DNA of 54,734 nt from Oligoflexia bacterium (lineage in GTDB: Bacteria > Bdellovibrionota_C > UBA2361 > JAFLCA01): positions 1-54,734 of the forward strand of contig JAIBBV010000020.1 in NCBI GenBank assembly GCA_019694465.1, given 5' to 3'. This document shows, one piece after another, positions 30,332 to 39,069 of the stretch (position 1 is the stretch's first letter; each line of letters begins with the position of its first letter). The position numbers and the translations under genes were made by a program. The notes below the pieces were generated by a model. That model was not told the DNA's origin. It was given only the letters and a program-made list of their open reading frames with translations, and searched no databases.

Positions 30332-31762
30332 TTAGCGGGTCTTGAGTGTCAAGAAGCGTGTACCCTCCTTACGTGCTACTAGCACCAACACAGGCGTCCC
30401 CTTCTGAAGCTTTTTAAGCGAAGCCTCGAAGGAATCGATATCCACCACAGCCGCACCAGCAAATTCGATAATCACATCACCACGAATAAGGCCGGCGCGC
30501 TCGGCATCAGAGTCCTGCTCGACTTGGCGAACAACCAAGCCCGGTTGGAAGCCAATGCCTAAAGTCTTGGCCTCATCTTCCGTCAACTGCTCAAGAACTA
30601 GCCCAACCGAATTGGGCTTGGCTTTGGCCTTTGGCTTCTCGCTGACAGGATCCTTCAACTCTTCGATCGTGGCCTTCAGCGTAAGAGGATTTCCGCCACG
30701 CAGTACTTCAATATTTACAGTCGTACCGATCTCAGTAGAGGCTACCATCAGCGGCAAATCATCGTGGTCATCCACGGGCTTGCCATTAAACTTAACAATT
30801 ACATCGCGGCGCCTAAATCCAGCCTTACTGGCTGGAGAATCTTTGACCACATCTGCTACCAACGCACCTGTCGGATCCTTCAGGGCCAACGCTTTGGCAA
30901 CATCGCCATCGACAGCTTGTATCAGCACTCCCAAAACGCCTCGCGTAACTTTGCCGCGTTCTTCCAGTTGAGAGATGATCCCCTTGGCCAAATTGATTGG
31001 GACTGAAAATCCAATTCCGATATTAAAGCCAGCGCCGCCAAACTGCTGACGACCGGGGCTATATATAGCTGTATTAATACCGATGACTTGACCCTTGGTG
31101 TTGAAGAGAGGCCCACCACTACTACCGGGATTTATGGAAGCATCAGTTTGAATAAAGGAATCGTAAGGGCCCACTAACTGATTGGGAAGCTTGCGTGCCT
31201 TAGCTGAAACTATACCAGCTGTAACAGTCTGACCAAGCTGAAACTGATTTCCAATTGCGATTACCCACTCACCCACTTCAATCGCATCAGAATCACCGAA
31301 GTACACTACTGGCAGCTTGTCCTTGGGCTCAATCTTAATCAAAGCCACGTCGGTTTTTGGATCACGACCTATTAACTTGGCTTCATATTCTGTCTTATCG
31401 TCTAGCAAGCGTACAATGATACGATCAGAGTTTTCTATGACATGATTGTTAGTCACAATCAGGCCGCTCTCTGAGATAATGAAGCCTGACCCGAGCGATC
31501 GGAACGGGTGGTCTTGCTCTTTCTTCGGGCTAGCTGACTCATCGCCCTGTTCGGGCCTAGCCGTGCCACCCTCCACCGAAACATTCACTACGGCCTTAGC
31601 TAAGTCTTTGACTAAATCAGAAAAGTGCGGGAACTGCCCATCTAAATGCTCCTTAGGCGCTGAAAGTGGCGGCTCACCTTCGCGGTAGAGTGTCTTATTC
31701 TCTGCGAAAGCAAGTGTTGTGCAGCACGAAACGAACAGGGCAGCTCTTAAAAAAGTACGCAT
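30332..31762 (-). CDS. htrA: DegP/HtrA-type periplasmic serine endoprotease
   Basis: 476 residues from the ATG at 31762, which has GGGA nine bases upstream and gives a clean signal peptide (MRTFLRAALFVSCCTTLAFA). The frame is open to 31792. The trypsin-like triad is complete: His in VTNNHVIE, Asp in TDVALIKI, Ser in INPGSSGGPL. Two PDZ domains follow, at roughly 275-360 and 385-470. It degrades or refolds damaged proteins in the periplasm. The downstream gene is an ECF sigma factor and the upstream one a DUF1844 protein, same strand. Confidence 0.95.
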   Translation of the reverse strand: MRTFLRAALFVSCCTTLAFAENKTLYREGEPPLSAPKEHLDGQFPHFSDLVKDLAKAVVNVSVEGGTARPEQGDESASPKKEQDHPFRSLGSGFIISESGLIVTNNHVIENSDRIIVRLLDDKTEYEAKLIGRDPKTDVALIKIEPKDKLPVVYFGDSDAIEVGEWVIAIGNQFQLGQTVTAGIVSAKARKLPNQLVGPYDSFIQTDASINPGSSGGPLFNTKGQVIGINTAIYSPGRQQFGGAGFNIGIGFSVPINLAKGIISQLEERGKVTRGVLGVLIQAVDGDVAKALALKDPTGALVADVVKDSPASKAGFRRRDVIVKFNGKPVDDHDDLPLMVASTEIGTTVNIEVLRGGNPLTLKATIEELKDPVSEKPKAKAKPNSVGLVLEQLTEDEAKTLGIGFQPGLVVRQVEQDSDAERAGLIRGDVIIEFAGAAVVDIDSFEASLKKLQKGTPVLVLVARKEGTRFLTLKTR

Positions 31763-31864
31763 CAAAGTTTTCCCAATCATAGGTTGAAACATGTAAAGCC
31801 CAGAAATTTACTTTCTAAGAAATTCCGCCTCTGCCAAGCATGTGGCTTCAGAGCTCGCAGCCTC

Positions 31865-32278
31865 TTACTGCCCTTTCCCACTTTTCACATAGGCCATACG
31901 CAACGAGTGCAGAATTTCGTCAAACATTTTTGTCTCCTGCGCATCGAGGTTACCGTTGGTCTTTTCGCGCAGCATGGCAAGTATGTCTATAGTTTGGCGT
32001 GCAGCTTCTCTGTCCGGTGTGATATCTAGACCAGGAGGGGGTTTCATCTGACCAAGCTGCATAAGGGTCTGTGTGGCTAAGGACACAACGAAGGAGCTGA
32101 AATTGATCCCCGATGACTCGGCGTCGCTCGCTGTTGGCGACTCAAAAGATGGAGATGGGTTGTCTGCGCTCGCTTTGGGTCGTGTCTCGTTCGCTTTCCC
32201 TGCAGAGCGTTCCTCGCCCTCGCTATCGAAGCGACGCTTGTCCATTACCTTGAAGCTCTTCTTTTCTTCGTCATTCAT
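31865..32278 (-). CDS. DUF1844 family protein
   Basis: 137 residues. The N-terminal half is charged and disordered (EEKKSFKVMDKRRFDSEGEE). The C-terminal half is the DUF1844 signature: INFSSFVVSLATQTLMQLGQ, then GLDITPDREAARQTIDILAM and LDAQETKMFDEILHSLRMAY. Function of the family is not established; members are common in deltaproteobacteria and several other Gram-negative phyla. The ATG has GGAG six bases upstream. It heads a likely unit with htrA and the sigma factor. Confidence 0.88.
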   Translation of the reverse strand: MNDEEKKSFKVMDKRRFDSEGEERSAGKANETRPKASADNPSPSFESPTASDAESSGINFSSFVVSLATQTLMQLGQMKPPPGLDITPDREAARQTIDILAMLREKTNGNLDAQETKMFDEILHSLRMAYVKSGKGQ

Positions 32279-32367
32279 AACCTACTCCCCGTCGATACTC
32301 CCCATACCCTAGCAAACAATGAGGCCTTGAGAGAAGCACCCCATAGATCCCAGTGCCTGCCTAGGTT

Positions 32368-33168
32368 ATGCTGATACCTATGTCAGCTTCTAGTGTTACT
32401 ATTTTGGGCTGCGGCACATCAACTGGGGTTCCAGTGCTTGGCTGCGCCTGTGGAGTTTGCAGCTCTCCCCATCCACGTAATAAACGCTACCGCACATCTG
32501 CCGTGGTGCGGTTGTGGAATGGCAAGAATATCGTAATCGACACTTCAGCTGACTTTAGGTCCCAAGCCTTAAGTTTCGGCCTAGATCGCGTGGATGCCGT
32601 GCTCTATACGCATGCTCACGCTGACCACATTATGGGGATGGACGACTTACGCGGCTATAATTTCTCGCACCAGCATTCAATCCCTTGTTTCTCTGACGCA
32701 ACTACCCTAGCAACGCTGCGCCGCACCTTTAGCTATATATTCGAACCAGACCCAACCTATGAAGGGGGCATGCTACCTCAGCTTACGCTACATGAGATCA
32801 AAGCATATCTAAAATTTGAATTGTGCGGAACTGAAGTTATGCCCTTGGCTCTACAACATGGCAAGCTGTCAGTGCTTGGGTTTAGATTTGGGGACTTTGC
32901 CTATTGCACTGATTGCAAATCAATTCCTGAAAGTTCGATGCAGACCCTGCAGGGAGTCAAGACGCTCGTCTTGGATGCCCTAAGGTATGAAACGCATCGT
33001 ACACACCTTACTATACCAGAGTCGATTGAGATCGCGCGAAAAATTGGCGCCCAGCAAACCTATTTCGTGCACATGACTCACACTGTGGACTATGAAACAG
33101 TCAGTAAGAATCTACCGCCTGGAATAGCGTTGGCCTATGACGGTCTCACTTTTGAATTCTCCGCCTAA
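32368..33168 (+). CDS. PhnP-like metallo-beta-lactamase fold hydrolase
   Basis: 266 residues. The metal motif HAHADH is in YTHAHADHIMGMDDLRGY, followed by further ligands in LQHGK, CTDCK and VHMTHT. The N-terminal ILGCGTSTGVPVLGCACGVC has the cysteine cluster typical of the PhnP subgroup, which cleaves cyclic phosphodiesters. No phn genes are present, so a general phosphodiesterase role is safer than phosphonate breakdown. Start is taken at 32368; the ATG at 32380 is also possible. Confidence 0.88.
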   Translation: MLIPMSASSVTILGCGTSTGVPVLGCACGVCSSPHPRNKRYRTSAVVRLWNGKNIVIDTSADFRSQALSFGLDRVDAVLYTHAHADHIMGMDDLRGYNFSHQHSIPCFSDATTLATLRRTFSYIFEPDPTYEGGMLPQLTLHEIKAYLKFELCGTEVMPLALQHGKLSVLGFRFGDFAYCTDCKSIPESSMQTLQGVKTLVLDALRYETHRTHLTIPESIEIARKIGAQQTYFVHMTHTVDYETVSKNLPPGIALAYDGLTFEFSA

Positions 33169-33181
33169 AGGAAGGGCGGAG
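33159..33181. terminator. GC-rich hairpin at the end of the PhnP-like gene
   Basis: CTCCGCC (33159-33165) pairs with GGCGGAG (33175-33181) around a nine-base loop that includes the stop codon. No T-run follows. It lies between convergent genes, so a role in transcript ending is possible but not certain. Confidence 0.35.
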
Positions 33182-33250
33182 CAAGATTTAGCTGCGGCTA
33201 TTCGACAGGCATCTTATTTACGGGCGCCGTGGTGCCGCTCTATATTGCTT

Positions 33251-34699
33251 TTACCTTAGATGGGGCTTTCGTGAAAACAACTCAAACTCGAAGCCAGGTA
33301 TCGAGGCCTGTCCTGAATAAGATAGTTGATAATGCTCCTCAAACTTTTCTCTTTGATCTCCCGCTCTGGGCTCAATCAGCGACTGGAAGCGCTTCACAAC
33401 TAACACAGCTTCGGGAAGCTGGCGATCCTCTATCCAAGCTCCAAAATTTCCCTGTGCCACTCTATCGAGCGGCAACCATCCTGTAAGTCCCACTGTGTCA
33501 GCAACTACCTGCTCGGGCAAAGCCCAGCCTAGCACTCCAATTTCGACACTAAGTAGCGTAGCACCAGGGCGTAAAAATGGACTTACCTGCTTGGCGATCT
33601 GCTCATAACCAACCCGAGAGTTAGGCACTGGCATCAAATTAAATATTCTAGGCTGACAAAGCGGCAAAGTCAGAGCTGATAGCACCAGCAGCGAAAATCC
33701 TGCTCGGCTTCTGCCAATAAGGATGCGTGAAAGTGCAAAGGCTGAAAGCAGCAGCAGCGCCAACCCCTCACAAGCCAAGTACCAAGGGTAAAAGGCAACT
33801 CCCAGCGTATTGTAGGCAAACAAGTGGAAAAGTGAGAAAAGACCCAAGGCTGCTAAGCCATCATGTTTTCGCTTCCAAGCCAGGCCTAATCCACAAAGAC
33901 TAAGCAGCAGTAGTACTAGCACTGACAATTTCAGATAGAGCAGTGGATAGGATTGGAACCACACTATGACTGCCCCCAGCAGTGAATCCCAGAAACGACT
34001 CATGCCCTGTGCAACCTTGGCTGTTGATGTATGTGGGAAGAAGCTACCGAAATACCACAGATGCAGAACGGCCCCGCAGCAAGGTAAGCTTAGGAGTCGC
34101 GACAAAACCCGCGGATGAGGAGGCTGCCTATGCCGAACATAGTGCAGCACAAAAAAAATCAACCCCAAGCTAAGGGCCTCAGGGCGAGCAAAGAAGCCCA
34201 GGCCGCATAACCAAAAGGCAAGCTCCGACTTGTTGCCATCCCAGGCCCAAACAGCCCAAAGAACCAGAAACAAAAAAAGTGGGGTCTCGAGACCATACCA
34301 GTCTAGAAGTGGCGGAAATAACGCTGCCAATGCAGCCGTTAAAATACTGAGATTAAAAGGACAGGACTGCCTGCGAAGCAGCAGCAACGAAAGAGCTGCT
34401 ATGCCAGCAGTGGAAGCAGCATGTAAAAGCTTGAAGGCAAGTGTCTCGCCACCACCCCAATTAATCAGCGTGAAAAGAACTAGATAAAGCGGACTAGTTG
34501 CCAAATCTAGGCGCTCACCCGAATTGAAGGTCCAGCCCAATCCAGACAATATATTTCTGCTCATGCGCGCATAGATGTAGGGATCGTCCCCTATAGGAGC
34601 CGGCAAGAACATGGCAAATGCAAACGTCGCTAAAACGAGCGCGACTAACGCCAAGCTCGAATGCTGAGAAAGCGACTTAACTTCTAGTTGATTCATCAA
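33251..34699 (-). CDS. Polytopic membrane protein, GT-C glycosyltransferase type
   Basis: 482 residues, about ten hydrophobic segments. The first periplasmic loop has PAPIGDDPYIYARMSRNIL with an acidic pair at about 38-39, then GLGWTFNSGERLDLATSPLY, the same plan as the 512-residue protein at 8295 (DDAW, then a Thr/Ser-SPLW). The two are likely members of one GT-C-like family. The C-terminal soluble part has VADTVGLTGWLPLDRVAQG. Its start overlaps the cutA stop by 23 bases. Sugar and acceptor unknown. Confidence 0.7.
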   Translation of the reverse strand: MMNQLEVKSLSQHSSLALVALVLATFAFAMFLPAPIGDDPYIYARMSRNILSGLGWTFNSGERLDLATSPLYLVLFTLINWGGGETLAFKLLHAASTAGIAALSLLLLRRQSCPFNLSILTAALAALFPPLLDWYGLETPLFLFLVLWAVWAWDGNKSELAFWLCGLGFFARPEALSLGLIFFVLHYVRHRQPPHPRVLSRLLSLPCCGAVLHLWYFGSFFPHTSTAKVAQGMSRFWDSLLGAVIVWFQSYPLLYLKLSVLVLLLLSLCGLGLAWKRKHDGLAALGLFSLFHLFAYNTLGVAFYPWYLACEGLALLLLSAFALSRILIGRSRAGFSLLVLSALTLPLCQPRIFNLMPVPNSRVGYEQIAKQVSPFLRPGATLLSVEIGVLGWALPEQVVADTVGLTGWLPLDRVAQGNFGAWIEDRQLPEAVLVVKRFQSLIEPRAGDQREKFEEHYQLSYSGQASIPGFEFELFSRKPHLR

Positions 34700-35003
34700 T
34701 CCATCGTAGGTATGAATTCAGCCCTTGTTCAATCGGGATTTGAACTATTTCTGGAATCTCGTATGCGTGGTGCGCCTTGATAAAATCACATAGTTGAGGG
34801 AACAGCTCACGACGTGACTTAATTAGTAGCGTGAACTCTGGAGAGGACTCTACAGCCCCCTTCCAGCGATACACACTTGTAATAGCGTGTGTTTGCACAC
34901 AAGCGGCCAATTTTGACTCACAAAGTTGCCGCGCGAGCTTATGCGCCTCCTGCTCATTCGCAACAGTGGTAATGACAATCGAAAACTCTGCCTTTGCTAC
35001 CAT
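34677..35003 (-). CDS. cutA: CutA1 divalent-ion tolerance protein
   Basis: 108 residues, a small trimeric ferredoxin-like fold protein of the CutA1 family. Recognisable segments: FSIVITTVANEQEAHKLARQ, LAACVQ, ITSVYRWKGAVE, and HAYEIPEIVQIPIEQG near the C-terminus. CutA was linked to copper tolerance in E. coli, but the molecular role remains unsettled. It is coupled with the downstream membrane protein gene by overlap. Confidence 0.93.
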   Translation of the reverse strand: MVAKAEFSIVITTVANEQEAHKLARQLCESKLAACVQTHAITSVYRWKGAVESSPEFTLLIKSRRELFPQLCDFIKAHHAYEIPEIVQIPIEQGLNSYLRWIDESTRS

Positions 35004-35302
35004 AATCCATCCACTCGTAAGGAATTACTATTTCTATTGGTGGCAAGACAAGAGGCCTAAAACTTTGAACATCAGCAGCAGCTTGACGCCACGAGTCCGA
35101 GGCGGCGATACCCCGCCAACCAGGCCAGCCCCTTCATAGTTCCCAATTTTTAAACTGCCAAAGCTTTGCACTTTTTGCGAACGGCTTGGAACCCCACTTC
35201 TTCCCGCATTCCATCCCCGCAAAGCTCTACGCGCGCAAGTGCCTGAATTTACCATGAATTAAATAAGTATCAGCAAATGTCGCACACTCGCCGCATTTAG
35301 GC

Positions 35303-38300
35303 ATGACACTTGCTGTAGGTAGCACTGGGTTTAGGTCGTTTAGGTGTGTGGTGGTAAATCGTTTTTTCAGCATCATTATTGCTGCCGCTGTTTCAAGCGC
35401 GCTGTTTTCAGCACAGTCAGTTCAGGCTATTCCGCTCCGCTTTAGGGTTTCATCGATTGGAACTGCCCCAAAGTCAGCAGTGCGCATTCCAGGGTCTCGA
35501 ATTAGCTGCTTCTCTGACAAAGCCGGTCGACCCCAAGCTGCGCTCTCCCTCGCGCGCAAGCTATCCGCTTCTGGGCTAAAGCGGGCACCTGTTTTGCGAA
35601 CATCAGGGGTGGCGTCATTAGAATGGAAAAAGCTCTACACACGTTGGCGAAGTTCGGTAAGTGCAGCGCTGCGCCTCAAGAATGGAGACCTCCTCACTTG
35701 GCTAGCCCGACCAGCTGCAGCCCTGCGCAAAGCCAATAGTTTACAAGCAGCCATAGCAGAATGCGCTCAGTTTTTGGCCAGTTCAGGGAATTCCGGGCCA
35801 GGGCCAAGCTCACCGCCACCACCTTCTGGTCCAAGCTCAGGCAGCCCAACAGCCACAGCCACTTCAACTCCGACTTCACAGGCTACAAGCGGTCCAACTG
35901 CAATACCAACATCTACTAATACTCCCTTGCCCACCCCTACTCCTCAGTTTGTCTTCGGATTAAGTCTGGGTGACATGGTTGAGCTAAAAGTTTCGAACGT
36001 TACAGCCTCTACCTATGGTTCAAACGAGACTGCAAAGAATCTTACATACAAGAAGTGGCATGTTCGTGGCGGTATACCGCTCCCTCCTGGGACCGTTACT
36101 GACAGCGATGTTTCGAAGTTAAGAATCCTCCAACCCAGCGGCGCTTCCTACCAAGTGATTCCGGCCGATTTCACAATTATGAACCACTGGGCTGATGGTG
36201 TTCACGTTCGTTGGGTACAGTACTATTTCCAGGTGAGCAATCTTCCACCCACTGGTACTGGCAGTCAGCAGGATTACTACTTGTATTTTGGAACCCAGAA
36301 TCTAGCCACGGCCCTGCCCGCACAGCCACTTAGTTTAACTCAAACTTCTACAGACATTACTGTCAGCACGACTAGCGACACTGGCCTCCCAATTCAGTTC
36401 AGCATAGACAAGACACATGGAAGTCTGCTTAAGAGTGTGCAGGTGGGATCCACCTCCGTACTACCTTCGAACCAAACTACACGTGGCTTTTTCATAACTG
36501 ATTCCAACGGGACACAGTACTCAACTGTTGGGGCCCCCACAGCGGTGACGATCGATGAGAATGGCCCCAACACTGTAGCGATCAGCGCGCAGGGCTCCTT
36601 CAAAAATGGCGCTACTTCATACATGGGCTATGTTTATCGTTTAAGGTTTCACGCCGGACGGGGAGATGTCGAGGCTAGTCTGCTTTTAGAAAATCGTGGC
36701 CCACGACTTGAAACAGTCAATGACCCACGTCAAAAACGCTTCCAAGAAGTCGTTTACAAATCTGACATCCAAATTCCTGGCTCGCGCACACTTAAGTTAA
36801 GCGAATTTTGGTCGCTCGCCAACTACACGCTTGGGCAATATACGCTTTACCAGGATTCAATCCCCTCCTTTAAAGATTTGTCAGTAGCGCCAACTTTTGA
36901 TGGCAATAACTACCAGGACACAACCCCGCAAAATGAGATCGACAATTTCTATCTAAAAATTCGCGATGGGAACGGCGCCTTAGTCTACAATCAGTCTGGC
37001 CTTACAGCTAACCCAAGTGGCAACAATCCAGTCACAGCGTCTAACGGGACACGAAGCAATGGCTTAATTGACATTAGCTCTGGTTCAAATCGCTTCCTTT
37101 TTGCTGGTACTCAGTTCTGGCAGTTAAATCCAAAGTCCCTACGGGTCGTGGACGGATCGCAAGTCGAAATTGGATTCTGGCCAAAAAATTCAGCGCAGGG
37201 CGACTTGACCCATGCGCAAGGGCCTGTGCATTTTCTGAAGGCTAACACTCCTTCACAGTACGATGGCTGGGCGGCAGTACCATGCACTGATTCTTCCAAT
37301 TCGGGCTGCAATCGCGCATATCAGCCAGACTATACATATTACAACTTGCTCTCGGGCAAAGCCCACATCCATCGCTTTGTGCTTAGCTTCGATCCGGACT
37401 TAGGGTCCCCTACACGAATGACACCAAGCCAAGTAGCAGCCGCAGCCCAAGCGCCGCTGTACGCCCTGCCGCCTGGTTGGTACTGGGGACATAATCCACC
37501 ACCTAGCCGAAAGAGCTCTGAGTTTTATTTATCTAGCTATCGCGAGGCTACAAATTGGGCCAGCGTGCCTGGGCTTACTCCGCACCAACTACTGACGGCT
37601 ACCCAAATTGAGAAGTGGGGTAAGTCGCTATTCGACCCAAGTGCCGTCTGTCAAAGCAACGCAACCTGCATAACACTTGAGGAACGTCGCCACCGCGGCA
37701 ATGGCTTCAGCCTAACTCGCCGTCACTATGGCTGGAATGTTTACGGGGAATTCGACTGGGAAGGCGGAGACCCTGACTCCAACGCTTACGACTTGCTGTA
37801 CGGAATTACGCTAGCCGCGCTTAGAAATCAAAACCCGCTTGGACTGGTAGAGCAGCCAACAGACCACTGGACGATTCACGATACCTGGCGTCCACAAAAC
37901 ATTCCAAGTGAAATCCCTAATGGTGGACGAGTCTATCAGAAGGGCGATTGGGAGCTGGGAACCGGCGGAACTCAGCGCCACAGCAATTATCCTGGAGATG
38001 TTGTCGCTGCTTTGATAAAAAACGACTCGGATTCGGCCGTATCAATAGTATATAGTGCACTTCGCGCAGCAGGAGGTTACCCATTCGTCTCTCTCAGCTC
38101 CGCTCTAGCTAGCGCACCTTGGGCTGGCGGATCCTTTACCATGTACTATGGCGACGGGAGTGGACACCGCGGCAAAGCTATCACCAATCTAGTCTATCTT
38201 TACAAGCTGACTGGTGACGTGTCCTATCTTACGATCGCCAGGAACTTTATCACTTACGCCCAAACAGGCATCAACCAATGTAATAGCAAGTACGGCATCA

Positions 38301-39019
38301 TGTTGCCACTTGAAGTTACATCAACTGGAGAGTCAACCTGCACGCTTAAGTACGACAGTAATACTTACGGTACCCAGCAGTTCTTTATGACCTATTATCT
38401 GACCAAGGGGCTAGTCGACTATTTAGAGGCCTATCGAGAAGTATATGGGGCCGACGACACTCAAATTCATAGCTGGGCAATTCAGTTCCTTACCAATGTC
38501 TACACCCAGACCGTAACCCCCTATATTCCAGCTCAGGTTAGTCCATACACTATATTCGGACCGGACAATCACATCGCTGTCTACAACAATCCGACCCAAC
38601 CAACTGCCACTCAGGCAGCTAATATGTGCAATACGCGTAGCATTAACGCCATTCCGTCTGGGGTTCAAGATCCTTGGATTGTTACAAGTATCCAACCACT
38701 CCCAGGAGGTTCTCAACCAGGTTGGCGCATAGGCTGTCGCTACTATGGGTACGGCCACACTGACGTAAGCTTGTACCTAATTCCTGCCCTGGAGTGGCTG
38801 ATTAGCAACACAAGCACTACTGGAGTAACCTCCAACGTGGATATAATGGCGCGTGATTCGATGGTAACGCTCTTCCAATATGGCAGCGTCAATCTTAATA
38901 CCATGTCCGCTCCAACCGTTGTACCGAGCTGGCGCTCGGGGGCAGACGGGGCCGCGGACATAAAGACAGCCGCACGCAGAGTCAACCAGGTACCATTCTA
39001 TCTGGGTCAGTTGCCATAG
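35303..39019 (+). CDS. Large secreted protein with PcRGLX/YetA-like RIFT-barrel domain
   Basis: 1238 residues. A signal peptide ends near SVQA (about 42). The start is uncertain: the ATG at 35303 has no ribosome site, and GTG codons at residues 16-17 would also work. A helical stretch to about 160 is followed by a Pro/Ser/Thr linker (161-215). The next region, with HVRGGIPLPPGTVTDSDVSK, ADFTIMNHWADGVHVRWVQY and QVSNLPP, resembles the first RIFT-barrel domain of PcRGLX/YetA (PL26-like exo-rhamnogalacturonan lyases). From about 850 on, aromatic helical text (HSNYPGDVVAALI, GKAITNLVYLYKLTGD) suits an alpha/alpha toroid. A secreted glycan-active enzyme is likely; catalytic residues were not identified. 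Confidence 0.65.
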   Translation: MTLAVGSTGFRSFRCVVVNRFFSIIIAAAVSSALFSAQSVQAIPLRFRVSSIGTAPKSAVRIPGSRISCFSDKAGRPQAALSLARKLSASGLKRAPVLRTSGVASLEWKKLYTRWRSSVSAALRLKNGDLLTWLARPAAALRKANSLQAAIAECAQFLASSGNSGPGPSSPPPPSGPSSGSPTATATSTPTSQATSGPTAIPTSTNTPLPTPTPQFVFGLSLGDMVELKVSNVTASTYGSNETAKNLTYKKWHVRGGIPLPPGTVTDSDVSKLRILQPSGASYQVIPADFTIMNHWADGVHVRWVQYYFQVSNLPPTGTGSQQDYYLYFGTQNLATALPAQPLSLTQTSTDITVSTTSDTGLPIQFSIDKTHGSLLKSVQVGSTSVLPSNQTTRGFFITDSNGTQYSTVGAPTAVTIDENGPNTVAISAQGSFKNGATSYMGYVYRLRFHAGRGDVEASLLLENRGPRLETVNDPRQKRFQEVVYKSDIQIPGSRTLKLSEFWSLANYTLGQYTLYQDSIPSFKDLSVAPTFDGNNYQDTTPQNEIDNFYLKIRDGNGALVYNQSGLTANPSGNNPVTASNGTRSNGLIDISSGSNRFLFAGTQFWQLNPKSLRVVDGSQVEIGFWPKNSAQGDLTHAQGPVHFLKANTPSQYDGWAAVPCTDSSNSGCNRAYQPDYTYYNLLSGKAHIHRFVLSFDPDLGSPTRMTPSQVAAAAQAPLYALPPGWYWGHNPPPSRKSSEFYLSSYREATNWASVPGLTPHQLLTATQIEKWGKSLFDPSAVCQSNATCITLEERRHRGNGFSLTRRHYGWNVYGEFDWEGGDPDSNAYDLLYGITLAALRNQNPLGLVEQPTDHWTIHDTWRPQNIPSEIPNGGRVYQKGDWELGTGGTQRHSNYPGDVVAALIKNDSDSAVSIVYSALRAAGGYPFVSLSSALASAPWAGGSFTMYYGDGSGHRGKAITNLVYLYKLTGDVSYLTIARNFITYAQTGINQCNSKYGIMLPLEVTSTGESTCTLKYDSNTYGTQQFFMTYYLTKGLVDYLEAYREVYGADDTQIHSWAIQFLTNVYTQTVTPYIPAQVSPYTIFGPDNHIAVYNNPTQPTATQAANMCNTRSINAIPSGVQDPWIVTSIQPLPGGSQPGWRIGCRYYGYGHTDVSLYLIPALEWLISNTSTTGVTSNVDIMARDSMVTLFQYGSVNLNTMSAPTVVPSWRSGADGAADIKTAARRVNQVPFYLGQLP

Positions 39020-39069
39020 GGCGAGGCTCGTGAAAATATCGATTCAGGATTTCCTGTTCGATATAAGCG

